NCBI GenBank assembly: GCA_964390495.1
Contig: CAYMIN010000017.1
Location: 18,135-82,134 of the forward strand
Source: UBA11051 sp964390495
GTDB taxonomy: Bacteria > Armatimonadota > Zipacnadia > Zipacnadales > UBA11051
DNA length: 64,000 nt
Direction: 5' to 3'
The translations under genes were made by a program, and so were the position numbers. Shown piece after piece: positions 16,697 through 25,609 of the stretch; within the stretch, counting starts at the first letter, position 1; every line of letters starts with the position of its first letter. The notes below the pieces were generated by a model, which had not been told where the DNA came from, searched no databases, and worked only from the letters and a program-made list of their open reading frames with translations.

Positions 16697-17500
16697 ATGA
16701 GACTTACCTCGACTGTGGCAAAAGTGTTCGACACTCGCGCTGAGATGGGCGCGGCCGCGGCGGCTGATGTTGCCGAGGCGATGCAGGCGGTTGCGGCCGA
16801 CAAGGGCGACATTACCATGTGTTTTGCCGCCGCGCCCTCCCAGGACGATTTCCTGGCCGCCCTCGTTGACACCCCCGACCTGCCCTGGGACAAGGTTATC
16901 GCCTTCCACCTTGACGAGTACATTGATCTGCCTCGCGGCCACAAGAACTCATTCGAGGTCTATCTCAACACCCACATCTTTGATGCCGCCAAGCCCGGCA
17001 AAATCTTCTTCATGGCCGATATGGAGGGTACGCCGCAGCAGCAGGCCGAGGCCTATGCGGCGCTGCTGAAGCAGCACGGTGGCATTGACATCGCCTGCAT
17101 CGGCATCGGCGAAAACGGGCATATCGCCTTCAATGAGCCCGGCTCGAGCTTCTCTACCGGCAAACAGACCGAGCTCATCACCCTCGATGAGAAGTCCGTC
17201 CAGCAGCAGTATCGCGACTATAAGGATCATCCGGACCCCGAGGCCCGCTATGCCAGCCTTGACGAGGTGCCGCGCAATGCCATCACCATGACCGTACCGG
17301 CCATCTGTGCCTCGCGGCGGATCTTCTGCATCGTTCCCGCCGAACCGAAGGCTGAAGCGGTCAAGGCCGCTCTGGAGGGCCCCCTCACCAATCAGTGCCC
17401 GGCCACGGCTCTCCGTACCCATCCCGCCGCAATCATCTACCTCGATGCCGATTCGGCCAGACTACTGACCCCGCGCATCGGTGGCTCAACCCATGTCTGA
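16697..17500 (+). CDS. nagB: NagB-like glucosamine-6-phosphate deaminase, divergent branch
   Basis: A 267-residue isomerase/deaminase of the glucosamine-6-phosphate deaminase family, which turns glucosamine-6-phosphate into fructose-6-phosphate and ammonia. Active-site segments are FHLDEY (D73, E74), IGIGENGHIAFNEP (H142, E147) and a C-terminal TP-R. The N-terminal phosphate loop, usually TGxTP, reads FAAAPSQDDFLAAL (about 43-56). It is cytoplasmic. The stop overlaps the start of the glycosyltransferase gene, suggesting co-expression. Because of the altered loop, a different hexosamine or hexose phosphate cannot be excluded. Confidence 0.78.
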   Translation: MRLTSTVAKVFDTRAEMGAAAAADVAEAMQAVAADKGDITMCFAAAPSQDDFLAALVDTPDLPWDKVIAFHLDEYIDLPRGHKNSFEVYLNTHIFDAAKPGKIFFMADMEGTPQQQAEAYAALLKQHGGIDIACIGIGENGHIAFNEPGSSFSTGKQTELITLDEKSVQQQYRDYKDHPDPEARYASLDEVPRNAITMTVPAICASRRIFCIVPAEPKAEAVKAALEGPLTNQCPATALRTHPAAIIYLDADSARLLTPRIGGSTHV

Positions 17501-18464
17501 GGTGCGGGTGTCCATCGTCATTCTCAACTACAACACCCAAGAGCTACTGGCCGACTGCCTGCGCTCGCTCCACGACGACCCGGACCACGAGCAGTGGCAG
17601 ATTATCGTTGTTGATAATGCCTCCAGCGACGACAGCATGGCGATGGTGACCAGGGATTTTCCGCAGGCGATGTTGGTGGCTCTGGACCGCAACCTCGGCT
17701 TTGCCAAAGGCAACAACCGGGGCGCAGAGATCGCCAGCGGGCGTCATCTGCTCTTCCTCAACGCCGATACGGTGGTGCTGCCTGGCGTCGTTGCGGCTCT
17801 TTCGGATTTTCTGGACACAACGCCAGACGCCGCCATCGTCGGCCCGCGGCTGAACCATCCCGGTGGCAAGTTCCAGTGCAGCTTCCAGCCCTTCCCCAGC
17901 ACCCTCGGCACCCTCCGCAAGTACCTCTACATCAACCTGTTGCTGCGGAACTTTGCACGCTCTAGCGTGCGGGCTTTGAGTGATTCGGACCTTAGGAAGA
18001 CCCGGCAGGTGGACTACGTCGCCGGCGCTTGTCTGATGATCTGCCGCGAGTATTTCGAGAGAGTCGGAGGCTGGTGTGAGGATTACTTTCTCTATGGCGA
18101 AGACGCCGACCTGTGTGCTGAGGTCAAGCGCATCGGTGGCAAGACCTACTACTACGGGCCGCGCCACATCATCCACATCGGCGGGGCCAGCGCGGACCAG
18201 GTAGCCTTGCCTGCGATCCTGGAAGGGCATCGGTCATTGTTCCTCTTCGTTTACCGCCATGAGGGCCCGCTGGCCTTCTGGGCCACCCGCCTGACGACAA
18301 TGGTTGGCGTCCTGTTGCGCGGCCTATTCACCGCACTCGCCCTGCCGGTGGCATTACCGCTGGGCAAGGCCAAGCCGGTGTGGGCTCGCCTGCGCAAATA
18401 TGTTCGCGTCCTGGGACTATGCCTCAGCCGCAACGCCTTTCCCACCGGCGGCTTCCTGCAGTAG
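17493..18464 (+). CDS. Family 2 glycosyltransferase
   Basis: A 323-residue GT-A glycosyltransferase of the rhamnosyltransferase-like GT2 type. It opens VSIVILNYNTQ, has VVDNASSDDS, the nucleotide-sugar site LFLNADT (in place of DxD) and GACLMICREYFERVGG...YGEDADLC, where ED-D is the acceptor-base region. A C-terminal hydrophobic helix (about 280-300) may attach it to the membrane. It probably adds sugars to cell-surface polysaccharide. The start ATG 17493 overlaps the nagB-like stop by 8 bases; GTG 17481 is an alternative. Confidence 0.85.
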   Translation: MSEVRVSIVILNYNTQELLADCLRSLHDDPDHEQWQIIVVDNASSDDSMAMVTRDFPQAMLVALDRNLGFAKGNNRGAEIASGRHLLFLNADTVVLPGVVAALSDFLDTTPDAAIVGPRLNHPGGKFQCSFQPFPSTLGTLRKYLYINLLLRNFARSSVRALSDSDLRKTRQVDYVAGACLMICREYFERVGGWCEDYFLYGEDADLCAEVKRIGGKTYYYGPRHIIHIGGASADQVALPAILEGHRSLFLFVYRHEGPLAFWATRLTTMVGVLLRGLFTALALPVALPLGKAKPVWARLRKYVRVLGLCLSRNAFPTGGFLQ

Positions 18465-18485
18465 CCGTCGCCGGCACCGGCTCAC

Positions 18486-18515
18486 TTGACTATTGCGGTC
18501 TTGCAGGATTATAGT
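18486..18515 (+). promoter_or_regulatory. Sigma-70-like promoter for the TauE/SafE gene
   Basis: TTGACT at 18486-18491 and TATAGT at 18510-18515, 18 bases apart, about 60 bases before the gene. A GTCGGCC/GGCCGGC hairpin lies in the leader near 18525-18544. Confidence 0.55.
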
Positions 18516-18581
18516 TGAGCTTGCGTGTCGGCCTGCGGGCCGGCATTTCAGTATGCCTGAACCACGAAGGGACCTCCTAGC

Positions 18582-19388
18582 TTGCCTGAGATTCATGTAG
18601 CCGCGATCCTGATATTCGTGATTTTTGCCGGTAGATTCCTCGAGAGCGTCATCGGCTTCGGGGGCACGGTCGTGGCTCTGCCGATCCTGGCGGTGCTGAC
18701 GCCCAGCCTACCGATCCACACTCTGGTTCCCGTGCTGGCCCTGGGCAATATCGTCTGCTGTACCGGTATAGTCTGGGTCGGGCGCAAGGACATCGTCTGG
18801 CGCGAGTATCTCACCATTTTCGTCTATGCGACTATCGGTTTGCCGATTGGCTTCCTCGCTGCCAGCTACGCGCCGGAGGTCGTACTCAGGTTCATCCTGG
18901 GCGTTTTTGTCGTCATCATTGCCTTTGCCGGCATCATCAAGAACCACAGACGGCCGCCGGAGGGCCGCGCCAGTGACGGGCCGCTGATGCGCCTGTACCT
19001 GCGTGCAGTCCTAGTGATGGGCGGCATCATTCACGGCATCTTCACCACCGGCGGCCCGCTGCTGGTGATCTACGCTGCCCGAGCGCTCCGCACCAAGGGC
19101 CTGTTCCGCGTCACTCTCGGCCTGGTGTGGCTGACGCTGAACCTCATCATGGTGGCCGGCTGGTTGCTCAATTCCCAGATCCCAGCCCAGGCCTGGACGC
19201 TGGCAGGATTGACCGTTCCCTTCATCATCCTGGCGGTGTTCGTCGGCGATCATTTCCATCACCGTCTGCCCGAGGCGACCTTCCGCAAGGTGACTTACGT
19301 GGTGCTCTGTGTCGCCGGCCTGCTGCTGCTGTACAAGAGCCTGCCCTATATCATCAACAGCCTGATGGGCGCTGCGATGGCGGCCTAG
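18582..19388 (+). CDS. TauE/SafE family membrane transporter
   Basis: A 268-residue polytopic membrane protein with eight or so hydrophobic helices. The opening segment GRFLESVIGFGGTVVALPIL and the mirrored GIIHGIFTTGGPLLVIYAAR (about 147-166) are the two inverted repeats of the sulfite exporter TauE/SafE family (PF01925). Members export or import sulfite, sulfoacetate or other organic anions; the substrate is unknown here. The start is TTG 18582, which follows a weak ribosome site; the next in-frame ATG would remove the first helix. Confidence 0.82.
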   Translation: MPEIHVAAILIFVIFAGRFLESVIGFGGTVVALPILAVLTPSLPIHTLVPVLALGNIVCCTGIVWVGRKDIVWREYLTIFVYATIGLPIGFLAASYAPEVVLRFILGVFVVIIAFAGIIKNHRRPPEGRASDGPLMRLYLRAVLVMGGIIHGIFTTGGPLLVIYAARALRTKGLFRVTLGLVWLTLNLIMVAGWLLNSQIPAQAWTLAGLTVPFIILAVFVGDHFHHRLPEATFRKVTYVVLCVAGLLLLYKSLPYIINSLMGAAMAA

Positions 19389-19529
19389 GCTGCCGGTTGA
19401 GGCCCGCCAGGTCCTCGCGACATCTCAGCGCCCGCACTGCTCCGGACACGTCCAGGCGGCAGGATACACTACCCGCGCCGGGGAAAGATTACACAGCACA
19501 GTAGGTTCTTGCGCAGGGAGGGCTGCTGG

Positions 19530-20348
19530 TTGGATCGGGGTAGGCCGCTGAAACACAATCGCCTCAATGATCTGCACTCCAAAGAGTGGATCAAGTTCCA
19601 GAAGTCCTGGTTCATCCACAAACCGGCACGGCGCGACTCCAACGTCCTCCTGCACCCGGCCAAGTTCCCCGAAGAGCTCATCGCCGAGTTCATCAGCTTC
19701 TTCACCAAGCGCGGCCAGGCGGTACTCGATCCGATGGCCGGCACCGGCAGCGCTCTCATCGCCGCCCTACAGACCGGCCGGCGTGCCTACGGCGTCGAGC
19801 TGCAGGACAAGTACGCCGCCATCGCGCTCCAGCGCCTTGGGGAGCTGGCGGAACAGCTCGACGATCCGCCCGAATGGCGTCTGGAGACCGCCGACGCCGC
19901 CGCTATCGCCGACCTCGACTTCCCGACGATAGATTACTGCATCACCTCGCCTCCCTACTGGGACATGCTGCGGCGCGCGGGCTTTGATACCCAGCGCGAG
20001 CGCCGCGACGACGACAGCCTCGACGTGCATTACTCCGATGACGAGGCCGACCTCGGCAATATTGAGGATTACGATGATTTCCTGGACGTTCTAACCGGCA
20101 TCTATCGCGAGGTTGCCGGATTGCTGAGAGAACGGGCCTATATGACGGTGGTCGTCAAGAACATCAAGAAGGGCGGCACGATTTACCCGCTGGCCTGGGA
20201 CCTGGCCCGGCGGGTTGGGGAATTTTTGACGCTGAAGGATGAGAAGATCTGGTGCCAGGATGACCTGCGCCTGGGGCCGTATGGGATGGGTTCCGCCTGG
20301 GTCTCCAACACCATGCACCACTATTGCCTGAACTTCCGCAAGGAGTAG
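19530..20348 (+). CDS. Orphan DNA methyltransferase (N4-cytosine/N6-adenine type)
   Basis: A 272-residue amino-methyltransferase. The AdoMet motif DPMAGTGSA (67-75) comes first and the catalytic TSPPYW (139-144) second, followed by a variable part that may include target recognition. HPAKFPEEL before motif I is typical of this family. TSPPY points to cytosine-N4 or adenine-N6 methylation. No restriction endonuclease or specificity gene is next to it, so it is an orphan enzyme or has another nucleic acid target. The start is TTG 19530, with GGGAGG about eight bases upstream. Confidence 0.75.
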   Translation: MDRGRPLKHNRLNDLHSKEWIKFQKSWFIHKPARRDSNVLLHPAKFPEELIAEFISFFTKRGQAVLDPMAGTGSALIAALQTGRRAYGVELQDKYAAIALQRLGELAEQLDDPPEWRLETADAAAIADLDFPTIDYCITSPPYWDMLRRAGFDTQRERRDDDSLDVHYSDDEADLGNIEDYDDFLDVLTGIYREVAGLLRERAYMTVVVKNIKKGGTIYPLAWDLARRVGEFLTLKDEKIWCQDDLRLGPYGMGSAWVSNTMHHYCLNFRKE

Positions 20349-20379
20349 CGTCTTGCCCAGCGCCAAGGAGGAGCGATAA

Positions 20380-21153
20380 ATGAAAGTCAGCGTCCGCAGT
20401 TGGAATCTCCGTTTGCCGATGTATGAGGGCATCGCGGCGGCGGGTGAAATCGGCTTTGACGGTATCGCCCTGTGGATGGGGGAGGGCTTTCTGGAGCTTG
20501 AGCAGGTCCGCTGCGACGGCGGCGCTCAGGTTCGCCAAGCCTGTGAGCAGGCCGGCCTGGAGATTTGCGCCACCACCGGCGGGCTGGGGAGCTTCCTCGA
20601 CCCCGAGCACCGCCTGCTGGCCATGCAGAAGGCCCGCGACGAGCTTGCCGTCTGCCGGATTCTCGACATCCCGCGCATCACCAGCCATGTCGGCGTGATG
20701 CCCGCTGATCTGAGCACGCCCGAGAGCCAAGCCATGCTCGAGGGCCTCCGCACCATCGCCGACGAAGCCGCGGCAATCGGCAAGACCTTGTGCTGCGAAA
20801 CCGGCCCGGAAGACGCCGCTACCATGCTCAACTTCATCCGCGCCGTCAATTCTCCCGGCCTCAAGGTCAACTACGATCCGGCCAACTTCCTGCTCAGTGG
20901 CTTCGACTGGTTCGAGGGTGTCGCGCTCTTCGGTGACCTGACCGAGCACACCCATGCCAAGGATGCCAAGCGTAACCCGGATGACAGCACCGAGCAGACA
21001 CCGCTGGGCGAGGGCGATATTGATTTTCCCAGATGGATCGCCGCGCTGCGTGAGGTCGGCTTTGACGGCTGGCTCTGTATCGAGCGCGAGACCGGCGAGG
21101 ACCGGCTGGGCGACTGCCGCCGCGGCCTGCAGTTCCTCCGCGAGCTGATCTGA
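20380..21153 (+). CDS. Sugar phosphate isomerase/epimerase family protein
   Basis: A 257-residue TIM-barrel protein of the xylose-isomerase-like AP endonuclease 2 group (PF01261). Metal-binding positions are suggested by CCETGPED (Glu), VNYDPANF (Asp), EHTHAKDAK (His) and LCIERETG (Glu) in the family order. It should isomerise or epimerise a keto sugar or cyclitol; the substrate is unknown. AAGGAGGAG lies before the ATG. The rsmA gene follows after 20 bases. Confidence 0.82.
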   Translation: MKVSVRSWNLRLPMYEGIAAAGEIGFDGIALWMGEGFLELEQVRCDGGAQVRQACEQAGLEICATTGGLGSFLDPEHRLLAMQKARDELAVCRILDIPRITSHVGVMPADLSTPESQAMLEGLRTIADEAAAIGKTLCCETGPEDAATMLNFIRAVNSPGLKVNYDPANFLLSGFDWFEGVALFGDLTEHTHAKDAKRNPDDSTEQTPLGEGDIDFPRWIAALREVGFDGWLCIERETGEDRLGDCRRGLQFLRELI

Positions 21154-21173
21154 ATTCACATGGGACTGACCCG

Positions 21174-22136
21174 ATGAAGCCGGTGAGTGACTCCAGCGCG
21201 AGTGCTAGCGAAGGCGAGGCCGCCACAGAGCGCGCGGCTGAGGTGGGCGAGCTGCTGGCCCTGTCGCTTCCCGCCCGCACTCGCCGCCTGCTGCAGCTTT
21301 ACCACCTGCGGCCCCGCAAGGCGCTCAGCCAGAACTTCCTGATTGACGCCGCGCTCGCCGAGGTCCTGGCACAGGCCGTTGACCGCTACGCCGGTCCCGA
21401 GGCCTTGATAGTCGAGATCGGCGCCGGCCTGGGCGCGCTGACGGTACCGCTGGCGAAATTGGCCCGGCAGCTTATCGCCTGCGAGATTGACCGGCATCTG
21501 ATACCGGCCTTGGAGCTACTGACTTCGCCCTTCGGCAATGTGACGGTCAGGCGGTGCGACATTAGCAAAGAGGACTTGAGTGTCCTCGCGCCGGGGCGGC
21601 GGCTGGCAATCGTGGGTAACCTACCTTATCATCTCAGCGGGCTGCTTTTGCGCGGGCTGATGGAGCTCGGCCATTGCTGTGACATCATTATTGTCACCGT
21701 CCAGGCGGAGGTGGCAGAGCGGCTGCTAGCCGGTCCCGGTGATGACCAATACGGCGTGATGTCAGTATTCGCCGCTTACTACCTGAGCCGCGTCGAGGTT
21801 CTACAGCGGCTTGGGCCTGGCGCCTTCCTGCCGCGACCTGAGGTGCACTCGACGGCGCTGGCTCTGCATCCGCTGCCTGAACCTGCCGAGGCTGCCGGCC
21901 TGCCTCCGCAGCAGGAGCAACTGCTGTTTTTGACCATCAAGGCCGCTTTCGCTCATCGCCGCAAGACGCTGCGCAATTCGCTGGCTATGAGCTCTCACCT
22001 CGACATCACCAAGTCGGATCTGGACGCGGCCCTGGCGAAGGCGAGCCTTGACGGGTCGCGCCGGGGTGAAGAGCTGGGCCTGGCGGATTTGGTGAGACTG
22101 GCGGTCGCCATCCAGAGCGTTACGGAAGGCCGCTAG
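21174..22136 (+). CDS. rsmA: 16S rRNA (adenine(1518)-N6/adenine(1519)-N6)-dimethyltransferase
   Basis: A 320-residue KsgA/RsmA protein, which dimethylates two adjacent adenosines in helix 45 of 16S rRNA during small-subunit maturation. It has the N-terminal KALSQNFLID, AdoMet motif VEIGAGLGALT, ACEIDRHL and catalytic NLPYHLS. The C-terminal domain ends with the conserved FLPRPEVHSTAL and FAHRRKTLRNSL segments. It is about 45 residues longer than E. coli KsgA, mainly in the N-terminal tail. It is followed after 4 bases by ispE, a common bacterial arrangement. Confidence 0.95.
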   Translation: MKPVSDSSASASEGEAATERAAEVGELLALSLPARTRRLLQLYHLRPRKALSQNFLIDAALAEVLAQAVDRYAGPEALIVEIGAGLGALTVPLAKLARQLIACEIDRHLIPALELLTSPFGNVTVRRCDISKEDLSVLAPGRRLAIVGNLPYHLSGLLLRGLMELGHCCDIIIVTVQAEVAERLLAGPGDDQYGVMSVFAAYYLSRVEVLQRLGPGAFLPRPEVHSTALALHPLPEPAEAAGLPPQQEQLLFLTIKAAFAHRRKTLRNSLAMSSHLDITKSDLDAALAKASLDGSRRGEELGLADLVRLAVAIQSVTEGR

Positions 22137-22140
22137 ACAC

Positions 22141-23028
22141 ATGAACCGCACGGTCAGTCTGAAAGCCTGCGCCAAGATCAACCTGGGCCTGGAGATACTC
22201 GGCCGGCGCCGGGACGGCTATCACGAGCTGGTTACCGTATTCCAGACCGTGAACCTGGCCGATGAGCTGACCGTGAGCGTGCAGGAACCCGGTCTGGAAA
22301 TAGTCGCTGAGGGCTTCGAGGTGCCCGGGGACCAGGCCAACCTTTGTATCCGCGCCGCGCGGCTGTACTTCGAAGCCGCCAGCCGGGAACCGGCCGCGAG
22401 TGTTCATCTGACCAAGAACATCCCGGTCGGCGCAGGCCTGGGAGGCGGCAGTTCCGACGCTGCTGCCACTATCTGCGCTCTGGAGCGGCTGTTGCAGGCC
22501 GAAGTGGACCTGGCGGAGGTGGCCAGGGCTGTCGGCAGTGATGTGGCGTTTTTCTTGCACGGCGGCACGGCTCTCGGTAGCGGTCGCGGCGAGCAGATTG
22601 TCCGCTTACCCCGATCCGCTACCGGCTACGTGGTCCTGGTCAAGCCCGATTTCAGCATCAGCACCAAGGCCGCCTACGCCTTGCTGGGGCCGGATAGCTA
22701 TTCCGACGGTGCCAAGACGAGGGAGCTTGGCGAGCGGTTGCAGCAGGGAGCCGACCTGCTTGACTGCGCCGGCCTGCTGGTCAACGGCTTTGAGCCTGTG
22801 ATTGAGGCCGAGTACCCGCAGGTGCGAAGGCTGCGCCAACAGCTTCTGGAGGCCGGAGCCGTCGCTGCGAGGCTCTGTGGCAGCGGCTCGTGCATATTCG
22901 GGCCGTGCGCCGACGCGGCCTCAGCCAGGCGTTGTGCTGAGGATTTGCGCGAAGCCGGCTATTGGACTCACGCGGGAAAAATGCTAAACTATTCTCCTTG
23001 CGCTGCTGAACAAGTACGCCAGCACTAG
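22141..23028 (+). CDS. ispE: 4-diphosphocytidyl-2-C-methyl-D-erythritol kinase
   Basis: A 295-residue GHMP kinase of the non-mevalonate isoprenoid pathway; it phosphorylates CDP-methylerythritol at the 2-hydroxyl. Visible are KACAKINLGLEI (motif 1), DGYHELVTVFQ (substrate site), the ATP loop IPVGAGLGGGSSDAA and the late ARLCGSGSCIFG (motif 3). Length is normal. It overlaps no other gene but follows rsmA by 4 bases, so both are likely on one transcript. Its presence shows that the cell makes isoprenoids by the MEP route. Confidence 0.95.
   Translation: MNRTVSLKACAKINLGLEILGRRRDGYHELVTVFQTVNLADELTVSVQEPGLEIVAEGFEVPGDQANLCIRAARLYFEAASREPAASVHLTKNIPVGAGLGGGSSDAAATICALERLLQAEVDLAEVARAVGSDVAFFLHGGTALGSGRGEQIVRLPRSATGYVVLVKPDFSISTKAAYALLGPDSYSDGAKTRELGERLQQGADLLDCAGLLVNGFEPVIEAEYPQVRRLRQQLLEAGAVAARLCGSGSCIFGPCADAASARRCAEDLREAGYWTHAGKMLNYSPCAAEQVRQH
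22962..22990 (+). promoter_or_regulatory. Possible promoter inside the end of ispE
   Basis: TTGGAC at 22962-22967 and TAAACT at 22985-22990 with a 17-base spacer, placed to drive the following nucleotidyltransferase gene. Confidence 0.4.
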
Positions 23029-23054
23029 AAACCACAGCATCGGAAGCCAGGGGC

Positions 23055-23831
23055 ATGTCTGAGAACACGAAGCCGAGCTTCGCTGCGGCGATTGTCGCCG
23101 GCGGCGGCCCGGACAAGCTGGCCCGCCAGCTCAAGGTGCCCCATAAGGCGCTGATCGAGCTAGGTGGCAAGCCGCAGATAGACTACGTTATCGAGGCGCT
23201 GCGGCAGTGCCCGGAGCTCGACAAGGTCATCATTGTCGCCCATGAAGCGGGGGCCGCACCGCATCTTGATACCGACCTGCCGATTGTCCGGCCCCAAGGC
23301 GAGAGCTTCGTGGATGCCATCGAGGCGGCGGCCGAGGCGCTAAGCGAATTTGATCACCTGGTGATTTGCACCTGCGATGCGCCAATGTTGACAGCGGAGG
23401 CCGTCAGCCATTTCGTTCAGGTCTGCCGCAACCGACCCAGCGCCGACCTGGCGTACTCGGTGGTGAAGGCCTCGGTGGTGCGAGCCGCGCTGCCGGATAC
23501 CAGGAGAACGACGGTGAAGCTGGTCGAGGAGGACTTTACCGGCGGCTGTCTAGGGGCTTTGACCAGGCGTTTTGTTGACCATAATATGTCCAATATCAGG
23601 CGATTCTTTGCGGCTCGCAAGCGCAAAATTGAGCTTGGGAGCTTGCTAGGTTGGCGATTTGTAGTTAAACTATTACTACGACGTCTGTCTTTGGTTGCGG
23701 TCATCAGACGTGCTGAGGAGTTACTGGGATGCGAGGTGCTGGTCGTCATCAGCCCGCATCCCGGCATTGCCTTTGACATAGACAAGCCCGGCGATCTGGA
23801 GGTCGCCAGGCAGTGGGCGGCCGGTCGCTGA
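23055..23831 (+). CDS. MobA-like nucleotidyltransferase family protein
   Basis: A 258-residue GT-A-fold NTP transferase. The N-terminus has a glycine-rich IVAGGGPDKLARQLKVPHKALIELGGKPQIDYV region with the family's LxGKP, and CTCDAPMLT supplies the metal-binding Asp. Relatives are MobA and IspD-type nucleotidyltransferases. The C-terminal SPHPGIAFDIDKPGDLEVAR is the usual end of MobA-like proteins. The substrate is not clear: it lacks the full MobA signature GG.S.RMG, so sugar-phosphate or cofactor activation are both possible. It follows ispE by 26 bases and may also have its own promoter. Confidence 0.72.
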   Translation: MSENTKPSFAAAIVAGGGPDKLARQLKVPHKALIELGGKPQIDYVIEALRQCPELDKVIIVAHEAGAAPHLDTDLPIVRPQGESFVDAIEAAAEALSEFDHLVICTCDAPMLTAEAVSHFVQVCRNRPSADLAYSVVKASVVRAALPDTRRTTVKLVEEDFTGGCLGALTRRFVDHNMSNIRRFFAARKRKIELGSLLGWRFVVKLLLRRLSLVAVIRRAEELLGCEVLVVISPHPGIAFDIDKPGDLEVARQWAAGR

Positions 23832-23874
23832 GCCGGCCCGAACACTCCCAGCGCGGATGATTGAGAAAACGCGT

Positions 23875-23949
23875 AGCTCGGGCTGAGCGTGGTGTCTTTT
23901 TACCAAGCTCAGGTGAGAAGGCCTTAGCCTTCTCAGCTTCCAGCCCGAG
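23875..23949. repeat. Composite palindrome (split TAGCTCGGGCT ... AGCCCGAGG element)
   Basis: The two halves of the short palindromic family are separated here by about 50 bp that contains a GAGAAGGC/GCCTTCTC hairpin (23915-23934), followed by TCAGCTTCCAG. The same TTCTCAGCTTCCAG tail occurs at the hairpin near 36249-36290. Confidence 0.6.
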
Positions 23950-23963
23950 GTCCTTTGGTTAAT

Positions 23964-24038
23964 TGGGGCGTAGCCAAGTGGTAAGGCACGGGACTTTGGA
24001 TCCCGTATGCGAAGGTTCGAATCCTTCCGCCCCAGCCA
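23964..24038 (+). tRNA. tRNA-Gln(UUG)
   Basis: TGGGGCG/CGCCCCA acceptor stem, discriminator G, encoded CCA at 24036-24038, D-loop AGCCAAGTGGTAAGG, anticodon loop CTTTGGA with anticodon TTG, and T-loop TTCGAAT. It is 75 nucleotides long with a short variable loop. Confidence 0.96.
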
Positions 24039-24207
24039 GTTTTCCAGTACCCACCGGCCTGCTGCGCAGATGACGCTGCAAGGCCGGGTGATGACGTAGC
24101 TAGTGCGGGGACCCTGCGGTGCCCGCTGACAGAGATGACCGGATAATGTGAGAAGCCCTGCCGCGGCGGCACAGCGGTGGGCTTAACCTTAGGAGGTACA
24201 ATTCAGG

Positions 24208-24963
24208 GTGGAACAGATAACGCTGGTTGCGGAGAAGAAGCAAGAGGCCGGCTCCGGTGTAGCCAAGCGGCTGCGGGTCGCCGGCAAGGTTCCGGGTGTG
24301 GTCTATGGCCTGGGCCGAGAGACGTTGGCATTTACGGTGGAGCGCCACCGCCTCTTCGAGGTGCTGGACCGCGCTAGTGGCGGCAATGTGCTGGTCTCAC
24401 TTGAGCTCGTCGGGGCCGAGACTGATCCCGACATCGCGGCGATCATTAAGGAGATTCAGTGGTCGCCGGTGCACAAGGAACCACTGAGTGTGGATCTGCA
24501 GTGGATTTCCCTGACCGAGGCCATCGTTGTCAGCGTTCCCATAGTCGTCGAGGGCGAGGCTCCGGGGGTCGAGGAGGGCGGCTCGGTCAACCAGCTCCAT
24601 TACGAGGTGGAAATTGAGTGTCTGCCCACCAACATTCCCGAGCGGCTGCTCATAGACATCACCGGGATGGAGATTGCCGATACCCGCCACGCCTCCGACA
24701 TCGTTGTGCCCGAGGGTGTCGAACTGCTTCTGGAGCCTGAGGAGGGCGTCGTGACCATTGCCCGGCCGATTACCGAAGAAGACCTCGAGGTCCGCGGTGC
24801 CGAGGAGCTCCCCGAAGGCGAACTTGAGGAGCTGGAGCTTGAGGAAGGCGAAATCGCCCCTGAAGAGCTGGAAGAAGAGGCCGAGGTTGGCGAGGGCGAA
24901 GAGGCCGCCGAGGGTGAAGAGGGCGAAGAGGCCGAGCCCTCCGAGGACGAAGGCTCCGACTAA
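24208..24963 (+). CDS. rplY: 50S ribosomal protein L25, long Ctc/TL5 form
   Basis: A 251-residue 5S-rRNA-binding ribosomal protein. Residues 1-95 form the L25 domain (KKQEAGSGVAKRLRVAGKVPGVVYG, HKEPLSVDLQW), 96-190 the TL5-type beta domain (VPIVVEGEAPGV, EIECLPTNIPE). The last 60 residues are a Glu-rich tail, common in long L25 proteins. The start is GTG 24208, with AGGAGG 11 bases upstream. It is followed by pth after 17 bases, the standard rplY-pth pairing, and lies directly after tRNA-Gln. Confidence 0.94.
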   Translation: MEQITLVAEKKQEAGSGVAKRLRVAGKVPGVVYGLGRETLAFTVERHRLFEVLDRASGGNVLVSLELVGAETDPDIAAIIKEIQWSPVHKEPLSVDLQWISLTEAIVVSVPIVVEGEAPGVEEGGSVNQLHYEVEIECLPTNIPERLLIDITGMEIADTRHASDIVVPEGVELLLEPEEGVVTIARPITEEDLEVRGAEELPEGELEELELEEGEIAPEELEEEAEVGEGEEAAEGEEGEEAEPSEDEGSD

Positions 24964-24980
24964 TCCGGGCGGGAACCCAC

Positions 24981-25538
24981 ATGCACTGCATCGTCGGTCT
25001 GGGCAACCCCGGGCGCGAATACGGCAACACCAAGCACAACATCGGCTTCTGGGTAGTTGACGCTCTCGCCGAGGCCCACGGTATCCCCGTCAAGCGCCGC
25101 AGGTTCCGTTCGCTGCTCGGCAAGGGCCGCGTCGGCGACTATCAAGTGCTCCTGGTCAAGCCGCAGATATTCATGAACAACAGCGGCCAAGCGGTTGATC
25201 TGGTGGCCCGCTTCTATCGGCTTGCCCCCTCTGATCTGCTCGTCATCTATGATGATATCGCCCTGGAGCCGGGCACTCTCCGGCTGCGCCGCAAGGGCAG
25301 TGCCGGCGGTCACAAGGGGATGCAGAACCTGATTGACTGCCTCGGCACGGACCAAATCCCGCGAATCCGCCTGGGCATCGGCTCCCCGCTGCCTGCTCAG
25401 GACGCTCGCTCCTACGTACTGTCGCCCTTCAAGCCGGCCGAGCAGAAGACCGCCGAGGAGTTGGTCGCCCAGGCCGTTGAGTGCATCGAGTTCGTCCTGA
25501 AAGAGGGCATCGAAGCGGCCATGAACGAGTTTAACTAG
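24981..25538 (+). CDS. pth: Peptidyl-tRNA hydrolase
   Basis: A 185-residue Pth enzyme that releases tRNA from peptidyl-tRNA that has dropped off the ribosome. Catalytic residues are in place: N9 (GLGNPG), H19 (NTKHNIGF), N68-region (FMNNSGQA) and D92 (VIYDDIAL). GSAGGHKGMQNL is also conserved. Length is normal and the protein is cytoplasmic. It forms a two-gene unit with rplY. Confidence 0.96.
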   Translation: MHCIVGLGNPGREYGNTKHNIGFWVVDALAEAHGIPVKRRRFRSLLGKGRVGDYQVLLVKPQIFMNNSGQAVDLVARFYRLAPSDLLVIYDDIALEPGTLRLRRKGSAGGHKGMQNLIDCLGTDQIPRIRLGIGSPLPAQDARSYVLSPFKPAEQKTAEELVAQAVECIEFVLKEGIEAAMNEFN

Positions 25539-25609
25539 TGCGCCGTGGACTTGCATAGCAGATTGACCTGCTCGGGATCATCAATTCAGTGAAAGGAGCA
25601 TCAAGCCGC

